Notes: generated from the letters alone by a model not told the origin. A stretch of 64,000 nt of DNA from Paraburkholderia sp. BL23I1N1 (GCF_003610295.1 NZ_RAPV01000001.1:3720001-3784000), one strand, 5' to 3'; shown: positions 9,085-17,092, counted from the stretch's first letter. A program made the numbers and translations.

Positions 9085-9711
9085 ATGGCAAGTTCGGGAA
9101 ACCGCCGTGCAGCAGCCAACACGGCACCTTCTTCAGGCACGGGCACGGTCGCAGCGATCGCAGCGCCGCCCCGTGTCGGCGAGCAGATTCAGCGTCTGCG
9201 CGCCGAACGGCGCATGACGCTCGACGACCTGTCGCGCGCGGCCGGCGTATCGAAGTCGATGCTTTCGGAAATCGAACGCGACAAGGCCAATCCGACGATC
9301 GCTGTCGCCTGGCGTCTGACCAATGCGCTCGGCGTCAGTCTCGATTCGCTGTTCGCGCCGCAGAAGGCGCCGGAGGCGATCGCCGTCTCCGGTCCGCACG
9401 ACATCCCGACGTTGAGTGGGCACGAAGCCAAGTATCAGTTACGCGTTTGGGGACCGATCGAGTTGGCCGGCAAGTTCGAGTGGTACGAACTGACGCTGCA
9501 GCCGGGCGGGGCGCTGGTGTCCAACGCGCACGAACCCGGCACGCGTGAACATTTGACCGTGTTGCAGGGATCGGTCGAGATCGAGGCAGCGGGCGCGACG
9601 AAGCGGCTCAAGGCCGCGGACACGGCACGCTACGTCGCCGACGAACCGCACGCGATTCGCAACGCCGGAAAAGGCGAGGCAAAAGCGCTGCTGGTGGTGA
9701 TTCACGGCTGA
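9085..9711 (+). CDS. XRE family regulator with cupin domain
   Basis: The 208-residue protein has an N-terminal XRE helix-turn-helix (about residues 32-88: RMTLDDLSRAAGVSKSMLSEIERDKANPT) and a C-terminal cupin (about 130-205, with EPGTREHLTVLQGSVEIE). Such two-domain regulators sense small metabolites and often control amino-acid catabolism. It is divergent from kbl-tdh across about 160 bp, which suggests control of threonine degradation; that link is inference from position. Confidence 0.93.
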   Translation: MASSGNRRAAANTAPSSGTGTVAAIAAPPRVGEQIQRLRAERRMTLDDLSRAAGVSKSMLSEIERDKANPTIAVAWRLTNALGVSLDSLFAPQKAPEAIAVSGPHDIPTLSGHEAKYQLRVWGPIELAGKFEWYELTLQPGGALVSNAHEPGTREHLTVLQGSVEIEAAGATKRLKAADTARYVADEPHAIRNAGKGEAKALLVVIHG

Positions 9712-9773
9712 GCGGCGAGCGCGCCACTACGGGTTTTTGGCGAAATCGGGATGAATTGCACGCTCGGCGGAGG

Positions 9774-9803
9774 TTGCGCGAGACACTGTATATTTGTACA
9801 GTA
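9774..9803 (+). promoter_or_regulatory. LexA (SOS) box overlapping a sigma-70-type promoter
   Basis: The 20-mer CACTGTATATTTGTACAGTA at 9784-9803 matches the E. coli LexA consensus at 17 of 20 positions and keeps the CTG-N10-CAG core. A -35-like TTGCGC (9774-9779) lies 17 bp before a -10-like TACAGT (9797-9802), so the box would cover the promoter. The ATG of the next gene is 23 bp downstream. SOS repression of that gene is a strong inference. Confidence 0.82.
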
Positions 9804-9826
9804 CAGGGTATCGACTGGAGCCGATA

Positions 9827-10225
9827 ATGAACGACCTGACCACCGACCAAGCCGAGCATGCTCTGGCCGCGCTGCGCTATCGAACCGCGGCGCGCGATCT
9901 TGAACGCATCGTGCGCAACATCGCCGCGCGCTACATCGTCCAGCAGGTGCCGCTTTCATGGCGCCTGCTCCATGCAATCGAAGCCGAAGCATTAGCGGAT
10001 CTCGGGTTTGCCAGCCGGCATGACGCGATCATGCTCGGCCTGTTCCAACGGCCGTCCGAGTTGCCTTATCCGGAAACGGACGAGGCCGTGGACTTCGGCA
10101 CCTCCACCGCGTTGCCGGCGGTGTTTGCGTTTGCCGTCTCGGCCTACGAAGAAGCGGCACGCCGCGCCGCGCAACCTGCGTCTAAAGCTGCGCCGCTCAA
10201 GCACGCGCGGGCGTGGGGCGACTGA
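9827..10225 (+). CDS. Orphan protein under a LexA box
   Basis: The 132-residue soluble protein starts MNDLTTDQAEHALAALRY and contains a helical, Ala/Arg-rich first half (RTAARDLERIVRNIAARY) and an acidic centre (PYPETDEAVDFG). I recognise no domain, and there is no signal peptide or membrane span. The ATG is preferred over an upstream TTG because that TTG lies inside the LexA box. The tyrosine-recombinase-like gene begins 76 bp downstream on the same strand, so the pair may be co-induced. Possible roles include a checkpoint or replication-linked SOS function; none can be shown from sequence. Confidence 0.75.
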   Translation: MNDLTTDQAEHALAALRYRTAARDLERIVRNIAARYIVQQVPLSWRLLHAIEAEALADLGFASRHDAIMLGLFQRPSELPYPETDEAVDFGTSTALPAVFAFAVSAYEEAARRAAQPASKAAPLKHARAWGD

Positions 10226-10301
10226 CTTAAGTCGCTGTATTAGGCGCTGTACTTTCATCGGTTGCCACCTACAATATGCGCAACTAACGGAAAGATAGCG
10301 T

Positions 10302-11369
10302 ATGTCACCTCTTCATCTGTCCGACCCGGTTCCGCGCCCTGCACCGTCGACCGATCTCTTCGATCGGGAACGTGAAGACTGGCGCCGCGATCCGCAAATC
10401 GCTTTCGACGCCTGGCTTGCCAGGCAGCATTTCAGGCGCTCGTCCGCTGAGGTCTATCAAGCGCAGTGGGGACTTTTCCTCGACTGGCTTGCCGTTCGCA
10501 ACAAGAGTCTGGTTACGGTCGATACGCAAACCATCGCAGAATTCGTGGGCGGGCTTGAGATCAGAAAGCCGCAACGCGTCAGGTATTTACGACTCATTGA
10601 ACGGGTGCTGGACCATGTGCGCGAAGTCGAATCCGCGTCGACCAATCCTGCACGCTTCATTGCTCAGGATGGCGAAGCAGCGTGGAGAAATGCACGCGAT
10701 AACGAGCCGACCGGTTTTCTCAACCATGCCGAACGAGCCACGCTCATTGCGCATCTGTTTTCGCCCGTGCCGGCCTTGTCCGCGGCGCAACGCTGGAGAG
10801 AGCGACGCGACCGTGCATTGATTGCGGTGTTTCTTGGCGGCGGACTCAAAACGGGCGAGGCTGCGGCACTTGCGGTTAGTTGCGTGAATGTCGGCTCTCC
10901 GTGGGTCACGATCGAGTCCGCGAATCCGTTGCTCACGCGGCGTACCCGGCTCGCGCCCTTCGCGGCCGCCATTCTCGACGCATGGCTTGCCGAACGGCGC
11001 CTCTCCGAACTGGCCGGCAATCTGGTCTTTCCCGCTTCGCCTTCAGGACGCCCCATGCACAAGGCGACCATGCTGCGCGCCGTCGACGCATTGATCGACG
11101 CGGCTGGAATCGCCGCGTCGCGGGCCTCGCGCGCCAGTCCGCAAACTTTGCGCAACACCTTTGCCGCGGACCTGTTCGAGAGCGGCGTTGAGGCAGAACT
11201 GGTCGGGCAATGGCTGGGATTTGTCCAAGCGGTGTCTGCTAACCGCTTGTATCGGTCGTGGCAAAGGTGGATGGATCAGCAGGATTCGCCGGTTGTAGAT
11301 GAACCGGATCCGGCCGCTTCGCCAATGCCCACGCCCCGGCGCGACGGGCGTTTGACGCGGGAAGGGTGA
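10302..11369 (+). CDS. Tyrosine-recombinase-like protein with altered active site
   Basis: The 355-residue protein has an N-terminal SAM-like core-binding domain (about residues 30-125) and a C-terminal integrase fold. Aligning by eye with XerD, the first catalytic Arg in GLRxSE is Lys (GLKTGE), the HxLRH box reads QTLRN, and the LGH box reads LGF. The second Arg and the nucleophile Tyr (RLYRSW) remain. So the fold is recognisable but only part of the R-K-H-R-H-Y set is kept. It lies between the LexA-boxed gene and the replication region. It may act on a chromosome-2 site with unusual chemistry, or bind DNA without recombining. Confidence 0.8.
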   Translation: MSPLHLSDPVPRPAPSTDLFDREREDWRRDPQIAFDAWLARQHFRRSSAEVYQAQWGLFLDWLAVRNKSLVTVDTQTIAEFVGGLEIRKPQRVRYLRLIERVLDHVREVESASTNPARFIAQDGEAAWRNARDNEPTGFLNHAERATLIAHLFSPVPALSAAQRWRERRDRALIAVFLGGGLKTGEAAALAVSCVNVGSPWVTIESANPLLTRRTRLAPFAAAILDAWLAERRLSELAGNLVFPASPSGRPMHKATMLRAVDALIDAAGIAASRASRASPQTLRNTFAADLFESGVEAELVGQWLGFVQAVSANRLYRSWQRWMDQQDSPVVDEPDPAASPMPTPRRDGRLTREG

Positions 11370-11377
11370 TCGGTGAG

Positions 11378-11421
11378 TCCTGAAAGTACTCATCCTTGGA
11401 GTCCCGAATTTCCTCACCTTT
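11378..11421 (-). repeat. Isolated iteron pair between recombinase-like and kfrA-like genes
   Basis: TCCCGAATTTCCTCACCTTT at 11402-11421 is a good minus-oriented iteron. A degenerate copy, TCCTGAAAGTACTCATCCTT, lies at 11378-11397. Both sit in the 87-bp gap between two convergent genes. Confidence 0.7.
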
Positions 11422-11456
11422 GGCGATTTAGCCGCTATGACGTCCGCGCCGAGCGG

Positions 11457-12662
11457 TCATGCCGACGCCGCAGTCGAAGCGAGCGACAAAAACCGGCTGA
11501 CGGCCTCCAGTCTTGATTTCCCGGGTCCTGACGAGTGGTCGCACTCAGGACACTGCAGTTCGAAGCGGTGATCGACTTGCGATAGCTCGGGCTCACCTTC
11601 TTCACATTTCGGGCAGCGCAGCGGCAACTTCACCTGGCCGTCCGCTGCCGTGCCGATCGCTGTCAGCTCGTCGGTCGTGAGCCGACCCGCTTCGACCAGC
11701 GAACACAGCAGACCCGCGATCGCCGGGTCGATGCCCAGTTGGCTCCGCAGCATGGCAACTTCTTTCGTCAAAGCATCCACTTCATCCGATTGCTCGCGCA
11801 GTTGCGCGTCGAGCCGGTCGCCTCGCGCCTTGGCTGCGGCGATCTGCTGGATAAACTCGAATTCCTTGCGGCTCGCATCACGCACCCCCGATTGATAGGT
11901 GGCGGCCATGCTGCGTAAAGAATCAAGCTCGACCAGCATCGGCTTCACGCGCCGCTCGGCTTCGGCGACGGCGTCCTTGATCTGCTGCGCATAGTGTTCA
12001 GTGCTTTGGCGCAATTCGACATGCAGTGCGTCGATCCGGTCGCGGAGCGCCGCGTTGGTCGCCTGTTCGGTCTCAAGACGATGACGCAGCGTTTCGTTTT
12101 CCCCGTCGAGCCGGCGCACCGTTGCCTGCAAACCTTCCTGGTGAGCGGTGCCATGTGTCGTGGTGCTGGAAAGCTCCGCCTCGAGAGCGCGGACGCGTTC
12201 CCACGCGGCTTCCGCTCTCAATTCGCTGCGCTTGATTGCCTCTTCCGACACGTCGAGGCGAATTTCTGCTTCTCGGGCGCGTTGGTCGGCTTCGGTAACC
12301 TGGACCCGAATTTCCTCGCGCTCGCTGTCAAGGGTGGAGCGGGCACGGACGACGGCTTCTTCAAAGAGTGCGCCCAACAGTTCTCCCGCGCGCTCTTCCA
12401 AGCCTTTCGGGATAGCGCCTGCGCCGACTTTTACGCGCGACACCGTTCTGATCCGTTCCCAGAAGTGGTCGATGTCTTTTGGAATATCGCTTGCGCTGCC
12501 TGTTTGGGTCAGGTCGCGAACGGCCGCCATGGACGGACGAATCCCCAAATCGAAAAAGAGTCGCTTGCAGGCATGCAGCGAGAGTTCTTGGCGCCGTGCC
12601 CCACTCGCCCTCAAGGATTCAAGCTCGTTGCGGATAGCCTGCCGTTCCTGATCCAGATTCAT
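11457..12662 (-). CDS. KfrA-like DNA-binding coiled-coil protein with C-terminal zinc ribbon
   Basis: The 401-residue protein has an N-terminal region (about 1-110) resembling the KfrA DNA-binding domain (LGIRPSMAAVRDL), then a long coiled coil (about 115-330) rich in Glu, Arg, Leu and Ala. Its end carries Cys350, Cys353, Cys371 and Cys374 in a zinc-ribbon pattern (CPKC and CPEC). KfrA proteins of broad-host-range plasmids are autoregulated DNA binders that form filaments and support plasmid stability. Here it is divergent from the origin region, so a role in chromosome-2 organisation or segregation is likely. The zinc ribbon is not something I know from classical KfrA. Confidence 0.82.
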   Translation of the reverse strand: MNLDQERQAIRNELESLRASGARRQELSLHACKRLFFDLGIRPSMAAVRDLTQTGSASDIPKDIDHFWERIRTVSRVKVGAGAIPKGLEERAGELLGALFEEAVVRARSTLDSEREEIRVQVTEADQRAREAEIRLDVSEEAIKRSELRAEAAWERVRALEAELSSTTTHGTAHQEGLQATVRRLDGENETLRHRLETEQATNAALRDRIDALHVELRQSTEHYAQQIKDAVAEAERRVKPMLVELDSLRSMAATYQSGVRDASRKEFEFIQQIAAAKARGDRLDAQLREQSDEVDALTKEVAMLRSQLGIDPAIAGLLCSLVEAGRLTTDELTAIGTAADGQVKLPLRCPKCEEGEPELSQVDHRFELQCPECDHSSGPGKSRLEAVSRFLSLASTAASA

Positions 12663-12698
12663 GTATACCTCGATGTTGCTCGAATTGGATAAATCATA

Positions 12699-12732
12699 AC
12701 AATTTACGTATTGTTTGCTACGTATTTGTTTG
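12699..12732. promoter_or_regulatory. Candidate operator upstream of the kfrA-like gene
   Basis: Two direct repeats, TACGTATTGTTTG (12705-12717) and TACGTATTTGTTTG (12719-12732), follow each other at a 14-bp period, and ACAAT/ATTGT arms flank the first. They lie 40-70 bp upstream of the kfrA-like start in an AT-rich stretch, a fitting place for autoregulation. Confidence 0.4.
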
Positions 12733-13044
12733 TGGTGCGTGTTATTTGGCTAGTTGCGGTAGTTTAGGGCTGCTGGTAGGTCAAGAGATTGGGCCAAGCC
12801 GGTTTTTTCCGTGAAACAAAACGAAGACTAGCCAATAAGCCTTTGTAAATAAAGCGCTTTCATCGGTTTCTTTCTGATCGTGCACTGTTTCACGAGCACG
12901 TCATGGTAGCTGAGGGGGGGAGATGTTTTGTCCGAAGGACACGCGGGGAAATGCTAGAGAGTAATAAAAGTAAACACCCTTGAACCCATGTTAAAAACGT
13001 TAACGCCATGGCAAACCCTTACCAGGCAGGGGTTTCAGCCCGGT

Positions 13045-14501
13045 AAGGTGAAGCTTTGCGGGAGAGGTGGTGAGATCTTGCAGGAGTGTGGAGTGATGAG
13101 GTTCGGGGGCCTTGGTGAGTGGGTCCGGGACAGAACGTGAGCGGGTTCAGGAGCCACTGCAAAAGTGCGGTTTGGCTAAAGGTGAGATTTTGCGGGACCT
13201 GAGCGCGCCAGATCGCCCGGCAGCACTCAAAAGCCGGTTCAGCGCCAGATAACCCTGAAGGTGAGCGCTTTCGGGACCGTCTTGGACGCCAATTTTGGAC
13301 CTTATTTGGGCCTCGTTAACCCCATTGGTGAGTCAAGACGGGAGAAAACGCGAACCGAAGGTGAGACTTTCCGGGGCCGAGGTGCCATTTTTGCCTCAAT
13401 TTTGTGCATTCCGAGGCTTAAGGTGAGCATTTGCGGGAGCTGAACCGGATTTCGTCCGAAAATCTGTCGGCTACGTCAAGGGAGTCCTTGTTCCCCTGTG
13501 GGGAAAGGTGAGGGAATTCGGGGGGCCTGGATCCAGGCGATCGCCAGCTCGTCAATTGGCCTGCTTTTTGCCTGAGGTGAGGTTTTTCGGGAGTCTTTTG
13601 GGACGCTTGCGATCGCAAAGGTGAGGAAATACAGGACCAAAATTGCTGCAATGGCTCGGAAAAGCCCTACGGACGCTGTCAGAGCGATTTCGATTTTGTG
13701 GCTGCTGAATCCTTAAGGTGAGGTTTTTCGGGGCCCTTCGCGCTGCGGCCAGAGACGGCGGATTTCACCAGAACGCTGTTAAAGGTGAGGATATACGGGA
13801 GTGCGCACGCATAGCCCGGCTGACAGTTGTTCCATAACGCGATGAAATCATTGAATAAATTTTGTGCGCAGCGCAAAGGTGAGGTTTTTCGGGGGGCCTT
13901 TTTCGCGGCTTGCGCAAGCCTCTTCCCGGCACATTGGTGAGGTTTTTCGGGAGTATTTATCGGTGTTTTTCCAGGCCACCAGGTCTGGAGGCCGCGTCGT
14001 TCCGAGCGTTCGGCCGAGGCTGAGGTGAGATTTTTCGGGAGCCTTTGGGGGCATTTGTCCAGACTCGGATCTCACGCTTGTGTTGCCGGGGTGTCTGTCC
14101 GCCATGTCCGGCAGCCATTGACTCAGATGGCGATGGAGCGATTGCCATGCGCATCTGTGCGGGGAAGGCCGGATGGCCGTGGAGATCGACGGGTATGTAT
14201 GCCGGCGAGCTCCGTTGCGGCGCCCGCTCAGGTTGGGGCTCGGCGCATCTGCCGGGTGCTTCCCCTCCCCTCTCCGCTGAAATGAGCCGAAGCGCGTTCG
14301 AGCTGCTGACTCTGCGCGAGTGCGTCCCGCTCGCAACATGCGCCTGGCCAAAATTCACGAGAATTTTTTGAGGTGAGAAGATTCGGGATCGACTAGCTCC
14401 CGTTCGCGGTAGGTCAGAAATCGGTCAGCATTTCGGGAGGCCGCGACCTGTAAGGATGCCCTGAACCTGGTGTGAAACGGGTGAGGTGAGGGTTTTCGGG
14501 A
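13045..14501 (+). repeat. Origin-proximal array of 18 iterons
   Basis: Eighteen copies with consensus AAGGTGAGGTTTTTCGGGA (variable centre) begin at about 13045, 13068, 13112, 13179, 13258, 13324, 13358, 13420, 13505, 13574, 13618, 13715, 13782, 13876, 13934, 14022, 14370 and 14483. All point toward rep. Spacing is irregular, mostly 35-100 bp, unlike the tight arrays of small iteron plasmids. The downstream gene encodes a Rep_3 initiator, which is the natural ligand. Confidence 0.9.
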
Positions 14502-14511
14502 GTTGCTCGAG

Positions 14512-14535
14512 GTGAGTTTCGCTCCGTAAACTCAC
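14512..14535. promoter_or_regulatory. Inverted half-iterons: candidate Rep autorepression operator
   Basis: GTGAGTTT (14512-14519) and AAACTCAC (14528-14535) form a perfect 8-bp inverted repeat with an 8-nt centre. The arms contain the GTGAG half of the iteron. In Rep_3 plasmids such as pPS10 and pSC101, Rep dimers bind this kind of operator to repress rep, while monomers bind iterons. It lies about 85-110 bp before the rep start. Confidence 0.6.
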
Positions 14536-14558
14536 TTCACCGGGAACGGTGAGATCCG

Positions 14559-14567
14559 TGCTATAGA
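14559..14567 (+). promoter_or_regulatory. Possible extended -10 promoter for rep
   Basis: TGCTATAGA at 14559-14567 fits an extended -10 element and sits just downstream of the inverted half-iterons. It would place transcription start near 14574, which favours the rep start codon at 14621. Confidence 0.35.
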
Positions 14568-14620
14568 CGTGTATCACCGCAGCCGGTATGCTCTCGCCAA
14601 ATCCCTCCTCGACCAGACGC

Positions 14621-15970
14621 ATGGCCACGAAGCGCGCGAAGAAGACAGATGTAGTCAGCCCGAGCTCGGCCGAATTGCGCAAGGCCGTCGAGGCGATCGC
14701 CATCCAGCCCAAGAGCGGCAAGATCACCCTTCTCACCCGCAAGCTGTTCAACGTTCTCCTTGCCGTCGCTCAGCAAGCTGACGAGTCTGGCGACACTTAT
14801 CGGGCCTTGCTGTCCGACATCGTTGCTAATTCGGCATTCGATTCGAACGACACGGCGCTCGTGAAAGAGCACTTGCGGCGGATGGTGTCGGTGCAGGTCG
14901 AATGGAGTACCGGCACGTCCAGCCAGAAGCCGGGCCGGAAATGGGGTATCTCCACGCTGATCGCCGACGCAGAAATTCTCGAAGACCCTACTACTCGCCG
15001 CGTCTGGGTGGAGTTTTCGTTCGCACCGAAGATCAAGAAGAAGCTGCTCGACCCGGTTCAGTATGCGCGACTGAGTCTGCAATTCCAGAGCCAGTTGCGA
15101 AGTAGCGCGGGTCTCGCCCTTTACGAGATTTGCGTTCGCTACCTGACCAACCCGAGCCATCTAACGATGCGCGAATCATGGGAATGGTGGCGTCCTATCC
15201 TCTCAGGCACCCCCGACACTGAAGCGGGTGACGAGGCGAAGCGCGAGTACAAGTACTTCAAGCGCGATTACCTGCGTCCGGCCATCGCCGAGGTGAATGC
15301 GGTCACCAACATCTTTGTCGAATTGATCGAGCACCGGGAAGGACGGCGGGTCGCCGAAATCCAGTTCCGCGTGACCGAGCGCAAGCAGCCCATGCTTGCA
15401 CTCGACGAACACCCGAATGTGTTCGACAGCACCTTGGTCGACCGGATGGTGAAGATCGGGATTCCGCTGAAAGAAGCGCAAACCCTGTATGCCGATAGCG
15501 AAGAGAACCGGATTCGCGCGGCGCTCCAGATGACCGAGCAACGCATGCGCAGCACGTCGTTGCCCGCTGTGCGCAGCGCACCGGCGCTGTTCAAGGATGC
15601 GTTGAAGAAGGGCTATGCGCCGCCAGTCGAGGCGCTGGCGTCCGGTAGCGGTGGCAAAGCCGCAGTGGCTGCGCCGGCGGACGACCTGAAAGCACGTCTG
15701 CTTGGCGAGTACTCGGCGGTTCGCCGCAAGGAAGCGCGGGAGCTTTACGACGAGCAAGGTGAGTCCGAACGGGAGATCGCGCGGAAGTCGTTTGAGGACG
15801 ACGAATTGCCGGATCTCGGCACCCACATGCGGGACGATTGGCGCCGTCGTGGGCTGGACTCGAAGATCGTCGAAACGGCGTTCTTCGATTGGCTGGCTCG
15901 CAAAACGTGGGGTGAACCCACCGATGGCGACCTGCTTGCCTTCACGCTGAGCCAATCGCGCGCGGCGTAA
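14621..15970 (+). CDS. Replication initiator, Rep_3 family
   Basis: The 449-residue protein matches plasmid-type Rep_3 initiators with tandem winged-helix DNA-binding domains. The N-terminal domain spans about residues 20-130 (KITLLTRKLFNVLLAVAQQ) and the second about 135-270, with LSLQFQSQLRSSAGLALYE and the RDYLRPAIAEVNAVT helix. The C-terminal third is longer and more variable than in small plasmid Reps. It should bind the iterons, melt the origin and load the replisome. I chose the ATG at 14621 because of the candidate promoter; an in-frame ATG at 14588 is also possible. It is convergent with parB across a strong terminator. Confidence 0.92.
   Translation: MATKRAKKTDVVSPSSAELRKAVEAIAIQPKSGKITLLTRKLFNVLLAVAQQADESGDTYRALLSDIVANSAFDSNDTALVKEHLRRMVSVQVEWSTGTSSQKPGRKWGISTLIADAEILEDPTTRRVWVEFSFAPKIKKKLLDPVQYARLSLQFQSQLRSSAGLALYEICVRYLTNPSHLTMRESWEWWRPILSGTPDTEAGDEAKREYKYFKRDYLRPAIAEVNAVTNIFVELIEHREGRRVAEIQFRVTERKQPMLALDEHPNVFDSTLVDRMVKIGIPLKEAQTLYADSEENRIRAALQMTEQRMRSTSLPAVRSAPALFKDALKKGYAPPVEALASGSGGKAAVAAPADDLKARLLGEYSAVRRKEARELYDEQGESEREIARKSFEDDELPDLGTHMRDDWRRRGLDSKIVETAFFDWLARKTWGEPTDGDLLAFTLSQSRAA
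15756..15774 (+). repeat. Iteron-like element inside rep
   Basis: AAGGTGAGTCCGAACGGGA keeps both conserved halves of the iteron (AAGGTGAG and CGGGA) with the same spacing, but lies within the rep coding sequence (reading through QGESERE). It could be bound by Rep or be chance. Confidence 0.45.
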
Positions 15971-15980
15971 TCATCAAGAA

Positions 15981-16012
15981 AAACGGCGGCGCACGAGAGT
16001 GCGCCGCCGTTT
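15981..16012. terminator. Bidirectional terminator between rep and parB
   Basis: AAACGGCGGCGCAC (15981-15994) and GTGCGCCGCCGTTT (15999-16012) form a perfect 14-bp stem with a GAGA loop, flanked by A- and T-rich tracts. It serves two convergent genes. Confidence 0.92.
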
Positions 16013-16039
16013 CTTTTCCTGCTGGGACTTTCCCCTCCT

Positions 16040-17083
16040 TTACTTCAGCATCTTTTCAATCTGACGAAGAATGTCGTCACGCTTTTCGCGCGTGAGACCC
16101 TTCAGACGTAGTTCGATCCGATCGTCCCCATACGACTTCAGATCGCCGACCGCGACACCGCCGAGCTTGATTTCCAGACGCTGCGCATAGCGTTGCCGAC
16201 CCGCCGGCTTGGTACTCTCCTGCGCGCTTGCCCTGCCCTTCACGATGTCCGCGACTTGTCGCGTGCTCAGGTCGTCCGAGAGGATTTTGTTGATCAGACG
16301 CAGCGTGGCGTCGGCGCCGCGGGCAGTGTGATACCGTCCCACCTGATACGCCATGTTCGAACCAAAGCGGTCAGGTCTGGCGACCATCTCATGCATCACC
16401 GTCTCGGGCAGCTTGGCGATCGACAGGGCGACCGCGACGGTCGACTCGTCCAACCCAAGGTGCTCGGCGAGCTCCTTCTGGCTCTGGAAATGCCGATCGT
16501 CGAGAAAGCGTTTCCAGACGACCGCGTTGTCGAACACCGTCTGCGAATCGCGCTGGACGTTCAGGTCGTAGCCGAGCTTGTAGCTCTGGATGCCGATTGG
16601 CAGATCGATAACGATCGCCTTCACCGATTCCTTGTTCGCTTCTTTGAGCGCCCGTACACGCCGGCCGCCGTCGCTGACGAAGTAGGTGCCGGGATTGTCG
16701 TAGTCGGGAATGACGTGGATCGCCTGCTGCTGTCCCTGCTTCGCCAGATTAACGGCGAGTTCGGCAATCGACGACTTCAGATAGAAATGGCGCGGATTGA
16801 ACGGGCTCGGCTTGATCGTTTTGAGCGCGAGTTCGATGACCTGGCCCGGACGGTAAGCGTGTTCGATCCGCCACGCGCGGTAGGCCGTCGACTCATTGGC
16901 GATATCGGCAGCTTCGGCTTCCGCGACGTCTTGCGATATGACTGGCTGGATGATGCGGCTCGGCACCTCGCCGGTCTTGACCATGCCGTCGATCGCATTC
17001 AGGCGGTCGAGGGCGGTTCGCTTTTCGCTGCTGGTCGTATCAGGACGTGCTTGAAAGCCTTTGGCAAATTGGGAGGGTTTCAT
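16040..17083 (-). CDS. parB: Chromosome-partitioning protein ParB
   Basis: The 347-residue protein has the ParB N-terminal CTP-binding domain (about residues 85-180), with GGRRVRAL corresponding to the GERRxRA motif, then a helix-turn-helix for parS binding (SQKELAEHLGLDESTVAVAL, about 200-220). The last 80 residues are the dimerisation region. It binds parS and spreads or slides on DNA, and it stimulates ParA. It lies 24 bp after parA, and a parS site sits in that gap, so ParB probably represses its own operon locally. Confidence 0.96.
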   Translation of the reverse strand: MKPSQFAKGFQARPDTTSSEKRTALDRLNAIDGMVKTGEVPSRIIQPVISQDVAEAEAADIANESTAYRAWRIEHAYRPGQVIELALKTIKPSPFNPRHFYLKSSIAELAVNLAKQGQQQAIHVIPDYDNPGTYFVSDGGRRVRALKEANKESVKAIVIDLPIGIQSYKLGYDLNVQRDSQTVFDNAVVWKRFLDDRHFQSQKELAEHLGLDESTVAVALSIAKLPETVMHEMVARPDRFGSNMAYQVGRYHTARGADATLRLINKILSDDLSTRQVADIVKGRASAQESTKPAGRQRYAQRLEIKLGGVAVGDLKSYGDDRIELRLKGLTREKRDDILRQIEKMLK

Positions 17084-17092
17084 TCAGGGTCC

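Larger units (their letters stand above)
12663..14620. other. Putative chromosome-2 replication origin region
   Basis: This stretch of about 2 kb between the kfrA-like gene and rep has no convincing gene. It starts with AT-rich DNA (about 12690-12770 and 12840-13010), which could unwind, and then holds 18 same-oriented iterons, an inverted repeat and the rep promoter. From 14041 to 14369 a GC-rich block lacks iterons. I found no perfect DnaA box here. Origin function is inferred from the initiator gene, iterons and parABS next door. Confidence 0.75.

Noticed and set aside
12805-12900. GTGAAACA and TGTTTCAC segments resembling halves of the chromosome-1 parS (TGTTTCACGTGAAACA)
   Set aside because: They are half-sites 75 bp apart, not a full palindrome.
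13490-13510. TGTGGGGAA near 13498 as a DnaA box in the origin
   Set aside because: Two mismatches in nine positions in a region with many GGTG runs; not convincing.
14025-14371. Short open frames in the iteron-free block near rep
   Set aside because: They lack start signals and family resemblance and overlap iterons at their ends.
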